DNA of 64,000 nucleotides from Bradyrhizobium sp. ORS 285 (GCF_900176205.1 NZ_LT859959.1:1488001-1552000); one strand, 5' to 3'. Shown: positions 8,811-17,570, numbered from the stretch's first letter. Translations and numbers: made by a program. Notes: generated from the sequence alone by a model not told the origin.

Positions 8811-8831
8811 GGTCAATGTTTGAGCTTGACC
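8811..8831. promoter_or_regulatory. Inverted repeat upstream of hupN promoter
   Basis: GGTCAA (8811-8816), 9-base spacer, TTGACC (8826-8831). A further direct copy GGTCAAT lies at 8856-8862. The dyad is centred about 112 bases upstream of the GG of the -24/-12 element at 8932, a usual distance for a sigma-54 activator site. Which protein binds is inference; HoxA is the natural candidate. Confidence 0.45.
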
Positions 8832-8931
8832 GGATAGCGCCTTGCCAAGGGAAGAGGTCAATCCAGGCTCGACGGGGCCGCGAGGATTGATTTGCACGGG
8901 ATTTGCGCGTGGGAGCGCGAGCCTTGCCTTT

Positions 8932-8947
8932 TGGCGCGGGTCTTGCT
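8932..8947 (+). promoter_or_regulatory. Sigma-54 (-24/-12) promoter of hupN
   Basis: TGGCGCG-GGTC-TTGCT differs at one position from the consensus TGGCACG-N4-TTGCW. GG (8933-8934) and GC (8945-8946) are ten bases apart as required. The predicted transcript would start near 8958, which conflicts with the ATG at 8961 unless translation begins further in (see hupN). Confidence 0.6.
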
Positions 8948-8960
8948 CTCCTGTCCGAGT

Positions 8961-10061
8961 ATGACGATTTTGCCAATTGATCATCCTCGGCCCCCCGCCG
9001 CGCTCGCCACCCCGCTCCGCACGGAGCGCGCGCGGACGATGGCGCTGCTGGCCAGCCTCGTGCTCGCCAACGCGCTCGCCTGGGCCTGGGCCTTCGCGCT
9101 CTACGCCGACCGTCCCGCCATCGTCGGCACCGCGCTGCTGGCCTGGCTGCTCGGCCTCCGCCACGCGGTTGATGCGGACCATATCGCCGCGATCGACAAC
9201 GTCGTCCGCAAGCTGGTGCAGGACGGCGACAAGCCGCGCGCGGCCGGTCTCTACTTCGCGCTCGGCCATTCCAGCGTCGTCGTGATCGCCACGATCGTGG
9301 TGAGCCTGGTGGCCGGTGCCGATCTGTTGCGGGAGGACAGCGCCATCCGCGCGATCGGCGGCGCCATCGGCACGTCGGTCTCAGCCGGTTTCCTGCTGCT
9401 GATCGCGTTGGCGAATCTCGTTCTGTTCGTGAACCTCTGGCGCCGCTCACCACGCCCCGACCCTGAAGCTGCCCCCGGCAACGGCCTCCTCATCCGTCTG
9501 CTGCGGCCCGTCTTGCGTGTCGTGTCGCGTGCCTGGCACATGTATCCGCTCGGCTTTCTGTTTGGCCTCGGCTTCGACACCGCCAGCGAAATCGGCCTGC
9601 TCAGCCTGTCCGCCACCGAGGCTGCGCGCGGGGCGAGTCTGGCGCATGTGCTGGTGTTCCCGGCGCTGTTCGCCGCGGCGATGGCGACCGTCGACACCGC
9701 CGACGGCATGCTGATGGTCGGCGCCTACCGCTGGGCGCTGACCGACCCCGCGCGCAAGCGACGCTACAATCTGGTGATCACCGGCCTCTCGGTGGCGATT
9801 GCGCTGGTGATCGGCGGAGTCGAGGCCGCCACGCTGCTGGCGCCGCTGTTCGGTCTGACCGGAACCTGGGCGGAGTTTGCAGCCGCGCTCGGTGATGGAA
9901 TTGCCGATCTTGGGATCGTCGCGGTCGGCCTGTTCGGACTGATCTGGGCCGGCGCCGTGTTCTTCAACCGCCGCCCGCGCGGTTCCCAAACCGACGCGGC
10001 GCTTGCCACCCTTCGTGCGGGGACGCTAAATCCCGCAGAGATACCAAACACGACAGCATAG
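8961..10061 (+). CDS. hupN: NiCoT-family nickel transporter HupN
   Basis: 366 residues from the ATG at 8961, with about eight membrane helices. The NiCoT signature RHAVDADHIAAIDN (HX4DH) lies in the second helix, followed by LYFALGHSSVVV and FGLGFDTASEIGLL, all family hallmarks. It imports Ni2+ across the inner membrane to supply the hydrogenase active site. If the sigma-54 promoter at 8932 is real, 8961 lies only about three bases from the transcription start, and the ATG at 9039 (MALLASLVLANALAW) may be used instead. An upstream TTG at 8892 is less likely. It precedes hupUV by 26 bases and is probably cotranscribed with them. Confidence 0.92.
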   Translation: MTILPIDHPRPPAALATPLRTERARTMALLASLVLANALAWAWAFALYADRPAIVGTALLAWLLGLRHAVDADHIAAIDNVVRKLVQDGDKPRAAGLYFALGHSSVVVIATIVVSLVAGADLLREDSAIRAIGGAIGTSVSAGFLLLIALANLVLFVNLWRRSPRPDPEAAPGNGLLIRLLRPVLRVVSRAWHMYPLGFLFGLGFDTASEIGLLSLSATEAARGASLAHVLVFPALFAAAMATVDTADGMLMVGAYRWALTDPARKRRYNLVITGLSVAIALVIGGVEAATLLAPLFGLTGTWAEFAAALGDGIADLGIVAVGLFGLIWAGAVFFNRRPRGSQTDAALATLRAGTLNPAEIPNTTA

Positions 10062-10087
10062 AGCTGTGCTGACGGCGGGACCTCACG

Positions 10088-11104
10088 ATGGCCGGCGCGG
10101 AGGGAATGACCAGGATGCTGTGGCTGCAGGGCGCGAGCTGCGGCGGCTGCACCATGTCGATCCTGGAAAGCGGCGCCTCCGGCTGGTTTGACGAGCTGCG
10201 CCAATCCGGCATCGATCTGATCTGGCACCCTTCCGTCAGCGAGGAAACCGGCGACGAAGTCGTCGAGCTCTTGGACGCGATCCGCGACGGCCGCGAGCGG
10301 CTCGATCTCCTGGTGCTCGAAGGTTCGGTCGCGCGCGGCCCCAATCTGAGCGGCCGCTTCAACATGCTCGCCGGTACCAACCGCTCGATCTATCACTGGC
10401 TGCTCGACCTCGCCCCGCTCGCCGACTACGTCATCGCCGTCGGCAGCTGCGCGGCGTATGGCGGTATTCCCGCGGCCGGGATCAACCCGACGGATGCGGT
10501 CGGATTGCAGTTCGAGGGCAGCGACGGCGGCGGCGCGCTCGGCACAGGCTTCCGCTCCAAGCGCGGACTGCCGGTGATCAACATCGCCGGCTGCGCGCCG
10601 CATCCCGGCTGGGTCATGGAAAGCTTGTTGGCGCTGACATCAGGCGACCTGACGAGCGGCGGCCTCGACGCCGTCGGACGTCCGACCTTCATCGCCAACC
10701 ATCTCGCGCATCACGGCTGCTCGCGCAACGAGTTCTACGAGTTCAAGGCGAGCGCGGAAACGATGTCGGAGCGCGGCTGCCTGATGGAGCATCTCGGCTG
10801 CCGCGCCACGCAAGCCGTCGGCGACTGTAATCAGCGCTCCTGGAACGGCGGCGGCTCCTGCACCAAGGGCGGCTATGCCTGTATCGCCTGCACCTCGCCC
10901 GGCTTCGAGACCGCGCAGAACTATCTGCAGACCGCGAAGCTCGCCGGCATCCCTGTGGGCCTCCCCACCGACATGCCCAAGGCGTGGTTCGTCGCGCTGG
11001 CCGCGCTGTCGAAATCGGCGACGCCGCGCCGCGTGCGCGTCAATGCGACCGCCGACCACGTCGTGGTGCCGCCGAGCCGGTCGGGCGACAAGCGCAGCTC
11101 ATGA
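10088..11104 (+). CDS. hupU: H2-sensing regulatory hydrogenase, small subunit
   Basis: 338 residues resembling a [NiFe]-hydrogenase small subunit, but beginning directly at MLWLQGASCGGCTMS with no twin-arginine signal, so it stays in the cytoplasm. Cluster-binding cysteines are visible in ASCGGC, AVGSCAAYGG, IAGCAPHPGW, HHGCSRNEF, CLMEHLGC and CTKGGYACIACTSPG. With HupV it forms the regulatory (group 2b-type) hydrogenase that senses H2 and signals through HupT. The stop overlaps hupV by four bases. Confidence 0.95.
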   Translation: MAGAEGMTRMLWLQGASCGGCTMSILESGASGWFDELRQSGIDLIWHPSVSEETGDEVVELLDAIRDGRERLDLLVLEGSVARGPNLSGRFNMLAGTNRSIYHWLLDLAPLADYVIAVGSCAAYGGIPAAGINPTDAVGLQFEGSDGGGALGTGFRSKRGLPVINIAGCAPHPGWVMESLLALTSGDLTSGGLDAVGRPTFIANHLAHHGCSRNEFYEFKASAETMSERGCLMEHLGCRATQAVGDCNQRSWNGGGSCTKGGYACIACTSPGFETAQNYLQTAKLAGIPVGLPTDMPKAWFVALAALSKSATPRRVRVNATADHVVVPPSRSGDKRSS

Positions 11105-12540
11105 CGCGGATCACGGTCGGCCCGTTCAACCGCGTCGAGGGCGATCTCGAGGTCCGTCTCGATGTCGAGAGCGGCCGCGTCGCTCGCGCCGAAGTGACCG
11201 CGCCGCTCTACCGCGGCTTCGAGCAGATCCTGGAAGGGCGGCCGCCGCTGGACGCCCTGGTGATCGCACCGCGCATCTGCGGCATCTGCTCGGTGTCACA
11301 GTCGATCGCCGCCGCAGCCGCGCTGCGTCAGGCGATGGGCGTGCTGTCCGCGCCGAACGGCGTGCTCGCGACCAACATCGCGCACGCGGCAGAGAATGCC
11401 GCCGATCATCTCACGCACTTCTACATCTTCTTCATGCCCGACTTCGCCCGCGACTCCTACGCGTCTCACGCGTGGCACGCCGCGGCCGCCGAGCGCTTCA
11501 CTGCGACGAAGGGCAATGCCGCGCGCGAGGCGCTGCCGGCGCGGGCGCGGCTGTTGGAGATCATGGGCGTGATCGCCGGAAAATGGCCGCACAGCCTGGC
11601 GTTCCAGCCCGGCGGTACGACGCGCGCCATCGAGCTCGGCGAGCGCATTCGGCTGAACGCGATTGCAGCTTCGTTTCGCGGCTTCCTCGAGCGCGTGGTG
11701 TTCGCCGATAAACTGGAGAACGTGCTGGCCTTGTCGAGTCCGGGGGAGCTCGACATTTGGCGGGAAGGGCGGGGTGGTGACTTCGCACATTTCCTTCGGC
11801 TGGCTGATGCGCTTGCGCTTGCGGGTCTCGGCAAGGGGCCGGGGCTGCTGATGAGCTTTGGCGCGTATCACGATGCTGACGGCGCCCGCTTCCGCGCTGG
11901 GCTTCGCACCAGCGACGGAATGGTCGAAGCCCTGCCGTCGGATCAGATCACAGAGGACGTGTCGCATGCGTGGATGCGCGAGACGTCACGCGATCCAGCC
12001 GAGAGCCGCACCGATCCTGATGCCGACAAGCCTGACGCCTATAGCTGGTGCAAGGCTCCGCGGCTTGCGGGTAAGCCGGTCGAGGTCGGCGCACTGGCGC
12101 GGCAAGCCATTGAGGGCCAGGCGCTGATCACGGCTTTGCTATCCGAGAGCGGCAGCAACGTCCGCAACCGCGTCATCGCGCGCCTGATCGAGACGGCGCA
12201 ACTCGCAATCTCGATCGAAAGCTGGATCAAGGCGCTGCGTCTCAACGAACCGTTCTGCGAAACCAGCGGCGAGGCGGCCGATGGCAACTATGTCGGTCTT
12301 GTCGAAGCTGCCCGCGGCAGCCTCGGTCATTGGCTCGCGGTCCGCTCAGGCCGCATCGCGCGCTATCAGATCATCGCTCCGACCAGCTGGAACTTTTCGC
12401 CGCGCGATGCCGATGGCATCGCCGGCCCGCTCGAACAGGCGCTGGTCGGAACCGAGGTCGGCGACGCTGGCGCGCGTGCCGTCAGCATCCAGCATGTCGT
12501 GCGGTCGTTCGATCCCTGCATGGTCTGCACTGCGCATTGA
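11101..12540 (+). CDS. hupV: H2-sensing regulatory hydrogenase, large subunit
   Basis: 479 residues. Active-site motifs are RICGICSVSQ near the N-terminus and DPCMVCTAH at the very end. Two sensor-specific traits are visible: Gln instead of His in the first motif, and termination at the His of the second motif with no C-terminal tail. It therefore needs no maturation endopeptidase. The nickel-iron centre is still loaded by the Hyp proteins. The ATG at 11101 overlaps the hupU stop (ATGA); upstream in-frame sequence belongs to hupU. Confidence 0.95.
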   Translation: MTRITVGPFNRVEGDLEVRLDVESGRVARAEVTAPLYRGFEQILEGRPPLDALVIAPRICGICSVSQSIAAAAALRQAMGVLSAPNGVLATNIAHAAENAADHLTHFYIFFMPDFARDSYASHAWHAAAAERFTATKGNAAREALPARARLLEIMGVIAGKWPHSLAFQPGGTTRAIELGERIRLNAIAASFRGFLERVVFADKLENVLALSSPGELDIWREGRGGDFAHFLRLADALALAGLGKGPGLLMSFGAYHDADGARFRAGLRTSDGMVEALPSDQITEDVSHAWMRETSRDPAESRTDPDADKPDAYSWCKAPRLAGKPVEVGALARQAIEGQALITALLSESGSNVRNRVIARLIETAQLAISIESWIKALRLNEPFCETSGEAADGNYVGLVEAARGSLGHWLAVRSGRIARYQIIAPTSWNFSPRDADGIAGPLEQALVGTEVGDAGARAVSIQHVVRSFDPCMVCTAH

Positions 12541-12625
12541 GCGCGCTTCGATGGGGCGGAAACTAGCTTATCGGGTGCAAAGCGCGTGATTTCCGTTTCT
12601 CACCGGAGCGCCAGCTTTGAAGTCC

Positions 12626-12678
12626 GATTTGAACTCATGCTGCAGTTCCAACCATCTGGAATCATTATGATTCAAATC
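12626..12678. promoter_or_regulatory. Nested inverted repeats upstream of hupS promoter
   Basis: The outer arms GATTTGAA (12626-12633) and TTCAAATC (12671-12678) enclose a second dyad TTCCA (12646-12650), 6-base spacer, TGGAA (12657-12661). Both have almost the same centre (about 12652-12653), some 40 bases upstream of the -24 GG. A TGCAAAG heptamer at 12576-12582, about 115 bases upstream, is also present in the hupG upstream dyad. These are candidate binding sites for HoxA or IHF; the protein is inferred. Confidence 0.5.
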
Positions 12679-12690
12679 CAGCACTGATGC

Positions 12691-12706
12691 TGGCCCGCAT
12701 CTTGCT
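12691..12706 (+). promoter_or_regulatory. Sigma-54 (-24/-12) promoter of hupSL
   Basis: TGGCCCG-CATC-TTGCT is one mismatch from the consensus. GG (12692-12693) and GC (12704-12705) are ten bases apart. Predicted transcription from about 12717 gives a leader near 50 bases before the hupS ATG at 12766. Hydrogenase structural genes in Bradyrhizobium are known to be sigma-54 dependent with HoxA as activator. Confidence 0.85.
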
Positions 12707-12765
12707 GTCCCCTCTGGCCAGATCGCGATCGGATGATCGCCAACGCGATAGCAGGGGGAGGACTC

Positions 12766-13857
12766 ATGGGCGCGACGACGGAAACTTTTTACAGCGTGAT
12801 CCGGCGCCAGGGCATCACGCGGCGCAGCTTCCATAAGTTCTGCAGCCTGACGGCGACGAGCCTCGGCCTCGGTCCGCTGGCGGCGACGCGCATCGCCAAT
12901 GCGCTGGAGACCAAGCCGCGCACGCCTGTGATCTGGATGCATGGCCTCGAATGCACCTGCTGCTCGGAGAGCTTCATCCGTTCGGCGCATCCGCTGGTGA
13001 AGGACGTCGTGCTGTCGATGATCTCGCTCGACTATGACGACACGATCATGGCGGCGGCCGGCCAGCAGGCCGAGGAGATCCTCGAAGAGACCCGCGCCAA
13101 GTACAAGGGGCAGTACATCCTCGCCGTCGAAGGCAACCCGCCGCTCAATGAAGGCGGCATGTTCTGCATCGACGGCGGCAAGCCGTTCGTCGAGAAGCTG
13201 AAGGTGATGGCCGAGGACGCGATGGCGATCATCGCCTGGGGCGCCTGCGCGTCCTGGGGCTGCGTGCAGGCGGCCAAGCCCAATCCGACGCAGGCAACCC
13301 CGATCGACAAGGTGATCACCAACAAGCCGATCATCAAGGTGCCCGGCTGCCCGCCGATCGCGGAGGTCATGACCGGCGTCGTCACCTTCATCACCACCTT
13401 CGGCAAATTGCCCGAGCTCGACCGGCAGGGCCGGCCGAAGATGTTCTACTCGCAGCGCATCCACGACAAATGCTATCGGCGGCCGCATTTCGACGCCGGC
13501 CAGTTCGTCGAGGAGTGGGACGACGAGGCCGCGCGCAAGGGCTACTGCCTCTACAAGATGGGCTGCAAGGGCCCGACCACCTACAACGCCTGTTCGACCG
13601 TGCGATGGAACGGTGGCGTGTCGTTCCCGATCCAGTCGGGCCATGGCTGCATCGGCTGCTCAGAGGACGGCTTCTGGGACAAGGGCTCGTTCTATGACCG
13701 GCTCACCACGATCAAGCAGTTCGGCATCGAGCGCAACGCCGACGAGGTCGGCATGGTCGCGGCGGGAACGGTGGGTGCTGCGGTCGCGGCGCATGCCGCG
13801 GTCACCGCGGTCAAGCGGCTCGCGACCAAGCGCGACGACGCCAAGCAAGATCATTAA
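12766..13857 (+). CDS. hupS: Uptake [NiFe]-hydrogenase small subunit
   Basis: 363 residues. The twin-arginine signal RRSFHKF (from residue 19) is cleaved around ANA/LETK (residue 46), so the folded heterodimer is exported by Tat. The proximal cluster motif is CTCCSESF (Cys63, Cys65, Cys66) with CASWGC (Cys161, Cys166) further on. Cys65 and Cys166 correspond to mature positions 19 and 120, the two extra cysteines of the 4Fe-3S cluster in oxygen-tolerant membrane-bound hydrogenases. An alanine-rich C-terminal helix likely anchors it in the membrane next to HupC. The ATG at 12766 has a strong site (GGGGGAGG); an upstream ATG at 12733 would precede the signal peptide. Confidence 0.96.
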   Translation: MGATTETFYSVIRRQGITRRSFHKFCSLTATSLGLGPLAATRIANALETKPRTPVIWMHGLECTCCSESFIRSAHPLVKDVVLSMISLDYDDTIMAAAGQQAEEILEETRAKYKGQYILAVEGNPPLNEGGMFCIDGGKPFVEKLKVMAEDAMAIIAWGACASWGCVQAAKPNPTQATPIDKVITNKPIIKVPGCPPIAEVMTGVVTFITTFGKLPELDRQGRPKMFYSQRIHDKCYRRPHFDAGQFVEEWDDEAARKGYCLYKMGCKGPTTYNACSTVRWNGGVSFPIQSGHGCIGCSEDGFWDKGSFYDRLTTIKQFGIERNADEVGMVAAGTVGAAVAAHAAVTAVKRLATKRDDAKQDH

Positions 13858-13878
13858 TTCAGTTCAGGGCAGGCAACG

Positions 13879-15669
13879 ATGGGCATCCAGACTCCCAACG
13901 GCTTCAATCTCGACAATTCCGGCAAGCGCGTCGTGGTCGATCCGCTCACGCGGATCGAAGGCCATCTCCGCGTCGAGGTGAACGTCGACTCCAACAACGT
14001 GATCCGCAACGCGGTGTCGACCGGCACGATGTGGCGCGGCATCGAGACCATCCTGCGCAACCGTGATCCGCGCGACGCCTGGGCCTTCACCGAGCGGATC
14101 TGCGGCGTCTGCACCGGCACGCATGCGCTGACATCGGTACGCGCGGTCGAGAATGCGCTGGGGATCATGATCCCCGACAACGCCAACTCCATCCGCAACA
14201 TCATGCAGCTCTGCCTGCAGGTGCACGACCATCTCGTCCACTTCTATCACCTGCATGCGCTCGACTGGGTCGACGTCGTCTCGGCGCTCAAGGCCGATCC
14301 GAAGGCGACCTCGGCGCTGGCGCAGTCGATCTCGGACTGGCCGCTATCGTCGCCGGGCTATTTCAAGGATCTGCAGATCCGGCTGACCAAGTTCGTCGAG
14401 TCAGGCCAGCTCGGCCCGTTCAAGAACGCCTATTGGGGCCATGCCGCCTACAAGCTGCCGCCGGAAGCGAACCTGATGGCGGTGGCGCATTATCTGGAAG
14501 CGCTCGACTTCCAGAAGGAGATCGTCAAAATCCACACCATCTATGGCGGCAAGAACCCGCATCCGAACTGGCTGGTCGGCGGCGTGCCCTGCGCGGTCAA
14601 TGTCGATGGCACCGGTGCCGTCGGCGCCATCAACATGGAGCGGCTCAACCTCGTCTCCTCGATCATCGACCGCTCGATCGAGTTCGTGCAGAAGGTCTAT
14701 CTGCCCGACGTGGTAGCGATCGGCTCGTTCTACAAGGACTGGCTCTATGGCGGCGGTCTCTCCGGCAAGAGCGTGATGTCGTATGGCGACATCCCGGAGA
14801 ACGCCAACGACTATTCGGCCAAGAACCTCAAGTTGCCGCGCGGCGTGATCCTCAACGGCAATCTCAACGAAGTGCTGCCGATCGACCATGGCGATCCCGA
14901 GCAGATCCAGGAGTTCGTGACGCACTCCTGGTACAAATATCCCGACGAGAGCAAGGGCCTGCATCCCTGGGACGGCGTGACCGAGCCGAACTATCAGCTC
15001 GGCCCGAACGCCAAGGGCACCAAGACCGACATCAAGGAGCTCGACGAGGGCGGCAAGTACTCCTGGATCAAGGCGCCGCGCTGGCGCGGCAATGCGGTCG
15101 AGGTCGGGCCGCTGGCGCGCTACATCATCGGTTATGCGCAGAACAAGCCGGAGTTCAAGGAGCCGACCGACAAGCTCTTGAAGACGCTAAACCTGCCGGT
15201 CACCGCGCTGTTCTCGACGCTCGGCCGCACCGCCGCGCGTGCGCTGGAATGCGACTGGGCTGCGACGCAGATGCGCTACTTCCAGGACAAGCTGGTGGCG
15301 CGCATCAAGGCCGGCGATTCCTCGACCGCCAATGTCGAGAAGTGGAAGCCGGAGAGCTGGCCGAAGGAGGCCAAGGGCTACGGCTTCACCGAGGCGCCGC
15401 GCGGCGCGCTGGCGCACTGGATCAAGATCAAGGACACCAAAATCGACAACTATCAGTGCGTCGTGCCGACCACCTGGAACGGCTCGCCCAGGGATCCCAA
15501 GGGCAATATCGGCGCGTTCGAGGCGTCGCTGATGGATACGCCGATGGCGGATCCGGAGAAGCCGCTGGAGATCCTGCGGACGATCCATTCGTTCGATCCG
15601 TGCCTGGCGTGCTCGACGCACGTCATGAGCCCGGACGGCCAGGAAATGGCGACGGTCAAGGTCAGGTAG
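13879..15669 (+). CDS. hupL: Uptake [NiFe]-hydrogenase large subunit
   Basis: 596 residues. The NiFe(CN)2CO centre is held by [10 protein letters not shown] near the N-terminus and DPCLACSTH near the C-terminus. After that His (residue 581) is a 15-residue tail ([15 protein letters not shown]), the extension removed by the HupD protease after nickel insertion. It oxidises H2 at the outer face of the membrane and passes electrons through HupS to HupC and the quinone pool. It lies 21 bases after hupS. Confidence 0.97.
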   Translation: MGIQTPNGFNLDNSGKRVVVDPLTRIEGHLRVEVNVDSNNVIRNAVSTGTMWRGIETILRNRDPRDAWAFTERICGVCTGTHALTSVRAVENALGIMIPDNANSIRNIMQLCLQVHDHLVHFYHLHALDWVDVVSALKADPKATSALAQSISDWPLSSPGYFKDLQIRLTKFVESGQLGPFKNAYWGHAAYKLPPEANLMAVAHYLEALDFQKEIVKIHTIYGGKNPHPNWLVGGVPCAVNVDGTGAVGAINMERLNLVSSIIDRSIEFVQKVYLPDVVAIGSFYKDWLYGGGLSGKSVMSYGDIPENANDYSAKNLKLPRGVILNGNLNEVLPIDHGDPEQIQEFVTHSWYKYPDESKGLHPWDGVTEPNYQLGPNAKGTKTDIKELDEGGKYSWIKAPRWRGNAVEVGPLARYIIGYAQNKPEFKEPTDKLLKTLNLPVTALFSTLGRTAARALECDWAATQMRYFQDKLVARIKAGDSSTANVEKWKPESWPKEAKGYGFTEAPRGALAHWIKIKDTKIDNYQCVVPTTWNGSPRDPKGNIGAFEASLMDTPMADPEKPLEILRTIHSFDPCLACSTHVMSPDGQEMATVKVR

Positions 15670-15683
15670 GGCGGAGAAGCAAG

Positions 15684-16427
15684 ATGATGGATGCCATTAC
15701 GCGTCCTGCGGAGGCCAAGTCGAACCTTGCCACGATCGCAGCGGATGCTGCCGGTGAGCACGCGATCGGTCGGCCTACCGTCTATGTCTATGAAGCGCCC
15801 GTGCGTATCTGCCATTGGGTGAATGCGCTCGCGATCGTCGTGCTGATGGTCACCGGCTACCTGATCGGGACGCCGCTGCCGAGCGTGCAGGGCGAGGCAT
15901 CGGCGAGCTTCGTGATGGGCTACATCCGGTTCACGCATTTCGCGGCCGGCCAGGTGCTGGCGGTGTTCTTCCTCGCCCGCATCCTCTGGGCGTTCGTCGG
16001 CAATCACCACTCGCGGCAGATCTTCTACATACCCGTGCATCGCAAGCAGTTCTGGAAGGAAGTGCTGCACGAGATCCGCTGGTACGCGTTCCTGGAGCGT
16101 GAGCCGAAGATGTATGTCGGCCACAATCCGCTGGCGCAGACGGCGATGTTCACCGGCTTCACGGTGTTCGTCGCCTTCATGATCGTCACCGGCTTCGCGC
16201 TGTATTCGGAAGGCGAGGGGATCGACAGCTGGCAGTACAAACTGTTCGGCTGGGTGTTCTCGATCTGGCCGAACAGCCAGGACGTCCACACCTATCATCA
16301 CCTCGGCATGTGGGCGCTGGTGATGTTCGTGATGGTGCACGTCTATGCCGCCATCCGCGAGGACATCATGTCCCGCCAGAGCATCATCTCCTCGATGATC
16401 TCCGGCGAGCGGCAGTTCCGCGAGTAG
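15684..16427 (+). CDS. hupC: Hydrogenase b-type cytochrome subunit
   Basis: 247 residues with four hydrophobic helices and the Ni/Fe-hydrogenase cytochrome b pattern: VYVYEAPVRICHWVNALAIV at the start, FTHFAAGQVLAVFFLARI in helix 2, and VHTYHHLGMWALVMFVMVHV in helix 4, whose histidines bind heme b. It anchors HupSL and transfers electrons to quinone. ATGs at 15684 and 15687 are both possible; the first follows GGCGGAG by about nine bases. Confidence 0.94.
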   Translation: MMDAITRPAEAKSNLATIAADAAGEHAIGRPTVYVYEAPVRICHWVNALAIVVLMVTGYLIGTPLPSVQGEASASFVMGYIRFTHFAAGQVLAVFFLARILWAFVGNHHSRQIFYIPVHRKQFWKEVLHEIRWYAFLEREPKMYVGHNPLAQTAMFTGFTVFVAFMIVTGFALYSEGEGIDSWQYKLFGWVFSIWPNSQDVHTYHHLGMWALVMFVMVHVYAAIREDIMSRQSIISSMISGERQFRE

Positions 16428-16437
16428 GAGCCGCGCG

Positions 16438-17022
16438 ATGGCTGAAGCAAAGCTCGACCGCATCCTGGTGCTCGGCATCGGCAACATCCTGTGGGCTGAC
16501 GAAGGTTTCGGCGTGCGCGTGGTGGAGGAATTCCACCGCCGTTACGCCGTGCCGGACAACGTCACGATCCTCGATGGCGGCACGCAGGGGCTCTATCTCG
16601 TCAACTATGTCGAGGAGGCCGATGGGCTGATCGTATTCGACGCCATCGACTATGGCCTCGCGCCGGGCGAGCTCAAGCTCGTTCGTGACGAGGAGGTGCC
16701 GCGCTTCACCGGCGCCAAGAAGATGAGCCTGCACCAGACCGGCTTCCAGGAAGTGCTCAGCGCCGCCGATCTGCTCGGTCGCTATCCGCAGCGGCTCGCG
16801 CTGATCGGCTGCCAACCGCTCGATCTTGAGGATTGGGGCGGCCCGCTGACGGCGCCGGTGCGCGCGCAGATCGAGCCTGCGATCGAACTGGCTTGTGCTG
16901 TCCTGGCGGAGTGGGGCGCCTCGGCCGTGTTGCGGCCCGAGCCGCTTGCCGGCGACGCGCGCCTGCTCGCCAACGACATCGATCATCATAGCTACGAGAT
17001 GCGTGCGGACCCGGCCGAATAG
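16438..17022 (+). CDS. hupD: Hydrogenase maturation endopeptidase
   Basis: 194 residues of the HyaD/HupD/HybD family. ILVLGIGNILWADEGFGVRV contains the conserved GxGNxLxxDEGxG motif with the nickel-sensing Glu in WADEGFG. A second conserved region is VFDAIDYG, and SLHQTGF supplies the conserved His. The enzyme removes the HupL C-terminal tail once nickel is in place; HupV has no tail and is not a substrate. A TAGGAG site lies eight bases before the ATG. Confidence 0.95.
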   Translation: MAEAKLDRILVLGIGNILWADEGFGVRVVEEFHRRYAVPDNVTILDGGTQGLYLVNYVEEADGLIVFDAIDYGLAPGELKLVRDEEVPRFTGAKKMSLHQTGFQEVLSAADLLGRYPQRLALIGCQPLDLEDWGGPLTAPVRAQIEPAIELACAVLAEWGASAVLRPEPLAGDARLLANDIDHHSYEMRADPAE

Positions 17023-17046
17023 CCGGGGATCGCGAGGGAGTTTGCC

Positions 17047-17337
17047 ATGTGCCTGGGCCTGCCGATGACGATCGTGGAGACCGATGGCGTCTCGGCGCTG
17101 TGCAGCTTCGACGGCGAGGAGCGCCGCGTCTCGGTGCTGCTGCTGTCCAACCCGCCGGTCGGAGCAAAGGTCCTGGTCTATCTCGACAACGCGATGCGCC
17201 TGCTCGACGACGAAGAGGCGCGGCTGATCGGCGACGCCTTGCGCGGCTTGCAAGCCGCGATGAGCGGCGAGAATTGCGACGACTTCTTCGCCGACCTGAT
17301 CGGTCGCGAGCCGGAGCTGCCCGAGCATTTGCGCTGA
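17047..17337 (+). CDS. hupF: HupF, HypC-family chaperone for HupL
   Basis: 96 residues starting MCLGLPMTIVE. The N-terminal Cys (after Met removal) and the OB-like fold pattern are those of HypC/HupF chaperones. It is longer than HypC (78 residues, at 24234) by an acidic C-terminal extension. HupF is known in Rhizobium to protect HupL during assembly when oxygen is present. It is last gene before the internal promoter region of hupG. Confidence 0.93.
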   Translation: MCLGLPMTIVETDGVSALCSFDGEERRVSVLLLSNPPVGAKVLVYLDNAMRLLDDEEARLIGDALRGLQAAMSGENCDDFFADLIGREPELPEHLR

Positions 17338-17410
17338 GGCTGCGCAGGGGCCTCTGTCCGGTAGCCGACAACAAGATATCCAGTCGGAAAGAAACTTGTC
17401 GGCGTCCATT

Positions 17411-17427
17411 TGCAAAGTAGCTTTGCA
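17411..17427. promoter_or_regulatory. Palindrome upstream of hupG promoter
   Basis: TGCAAAG (17411-17417), TAG, CTTTGCA (17421-17427), a perfect 7-bp dyad centred about 91 bases upstream of the -24 GG at 17510. This is a typical place for a sigma-54 activator site. The same TGCAAAG heptamer occurs upstream of the hupS promoter at 12576-12582. The AT-rich sequence around 17456-17475 (with TATCAA) could be an IHF bend, weakly supported. Confidence 0.5.
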
Positions 17428-17508
17428 GAGATCTTACGCAACTCTGAACGCCGATAAATTATCAAGGATAATCATTGGCTTGAAGTGATCGCCGCGTCTG
17501 CGATCGTC

Positions 17509-17524
17509 TGGCACGTCGATTGCT
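17509..17524 (+). promoter_or_regulatory. Sigma-54 (-24/-12) promoter of hupG operon
   Basis: TGGCACG-TCGA-TTGCT is a perfect match to TGGCACG-N4-TTGCW, with GG (17510-17511) and GC (17522-17523) ten bases apart. Predicted transcription from about 17535 leaves about 36 bases to the hupG ATG. It lies in the only large gap (233 bases, 17338-17570) of the structural-maturation gene run. Confidence 0.85.
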
Positions 17525-17570
17525 ATCCATTCAGAGGCCGACAACGAGAACTGGTCAGGAAGGAACATCC

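Noticed and set aside
8811-8831. FNR/FixK box before hupN
   Set aside because: The arms are GGTCAA/TTGACC with a 9-base spacer, not TTGAT-N4-ATCAA.
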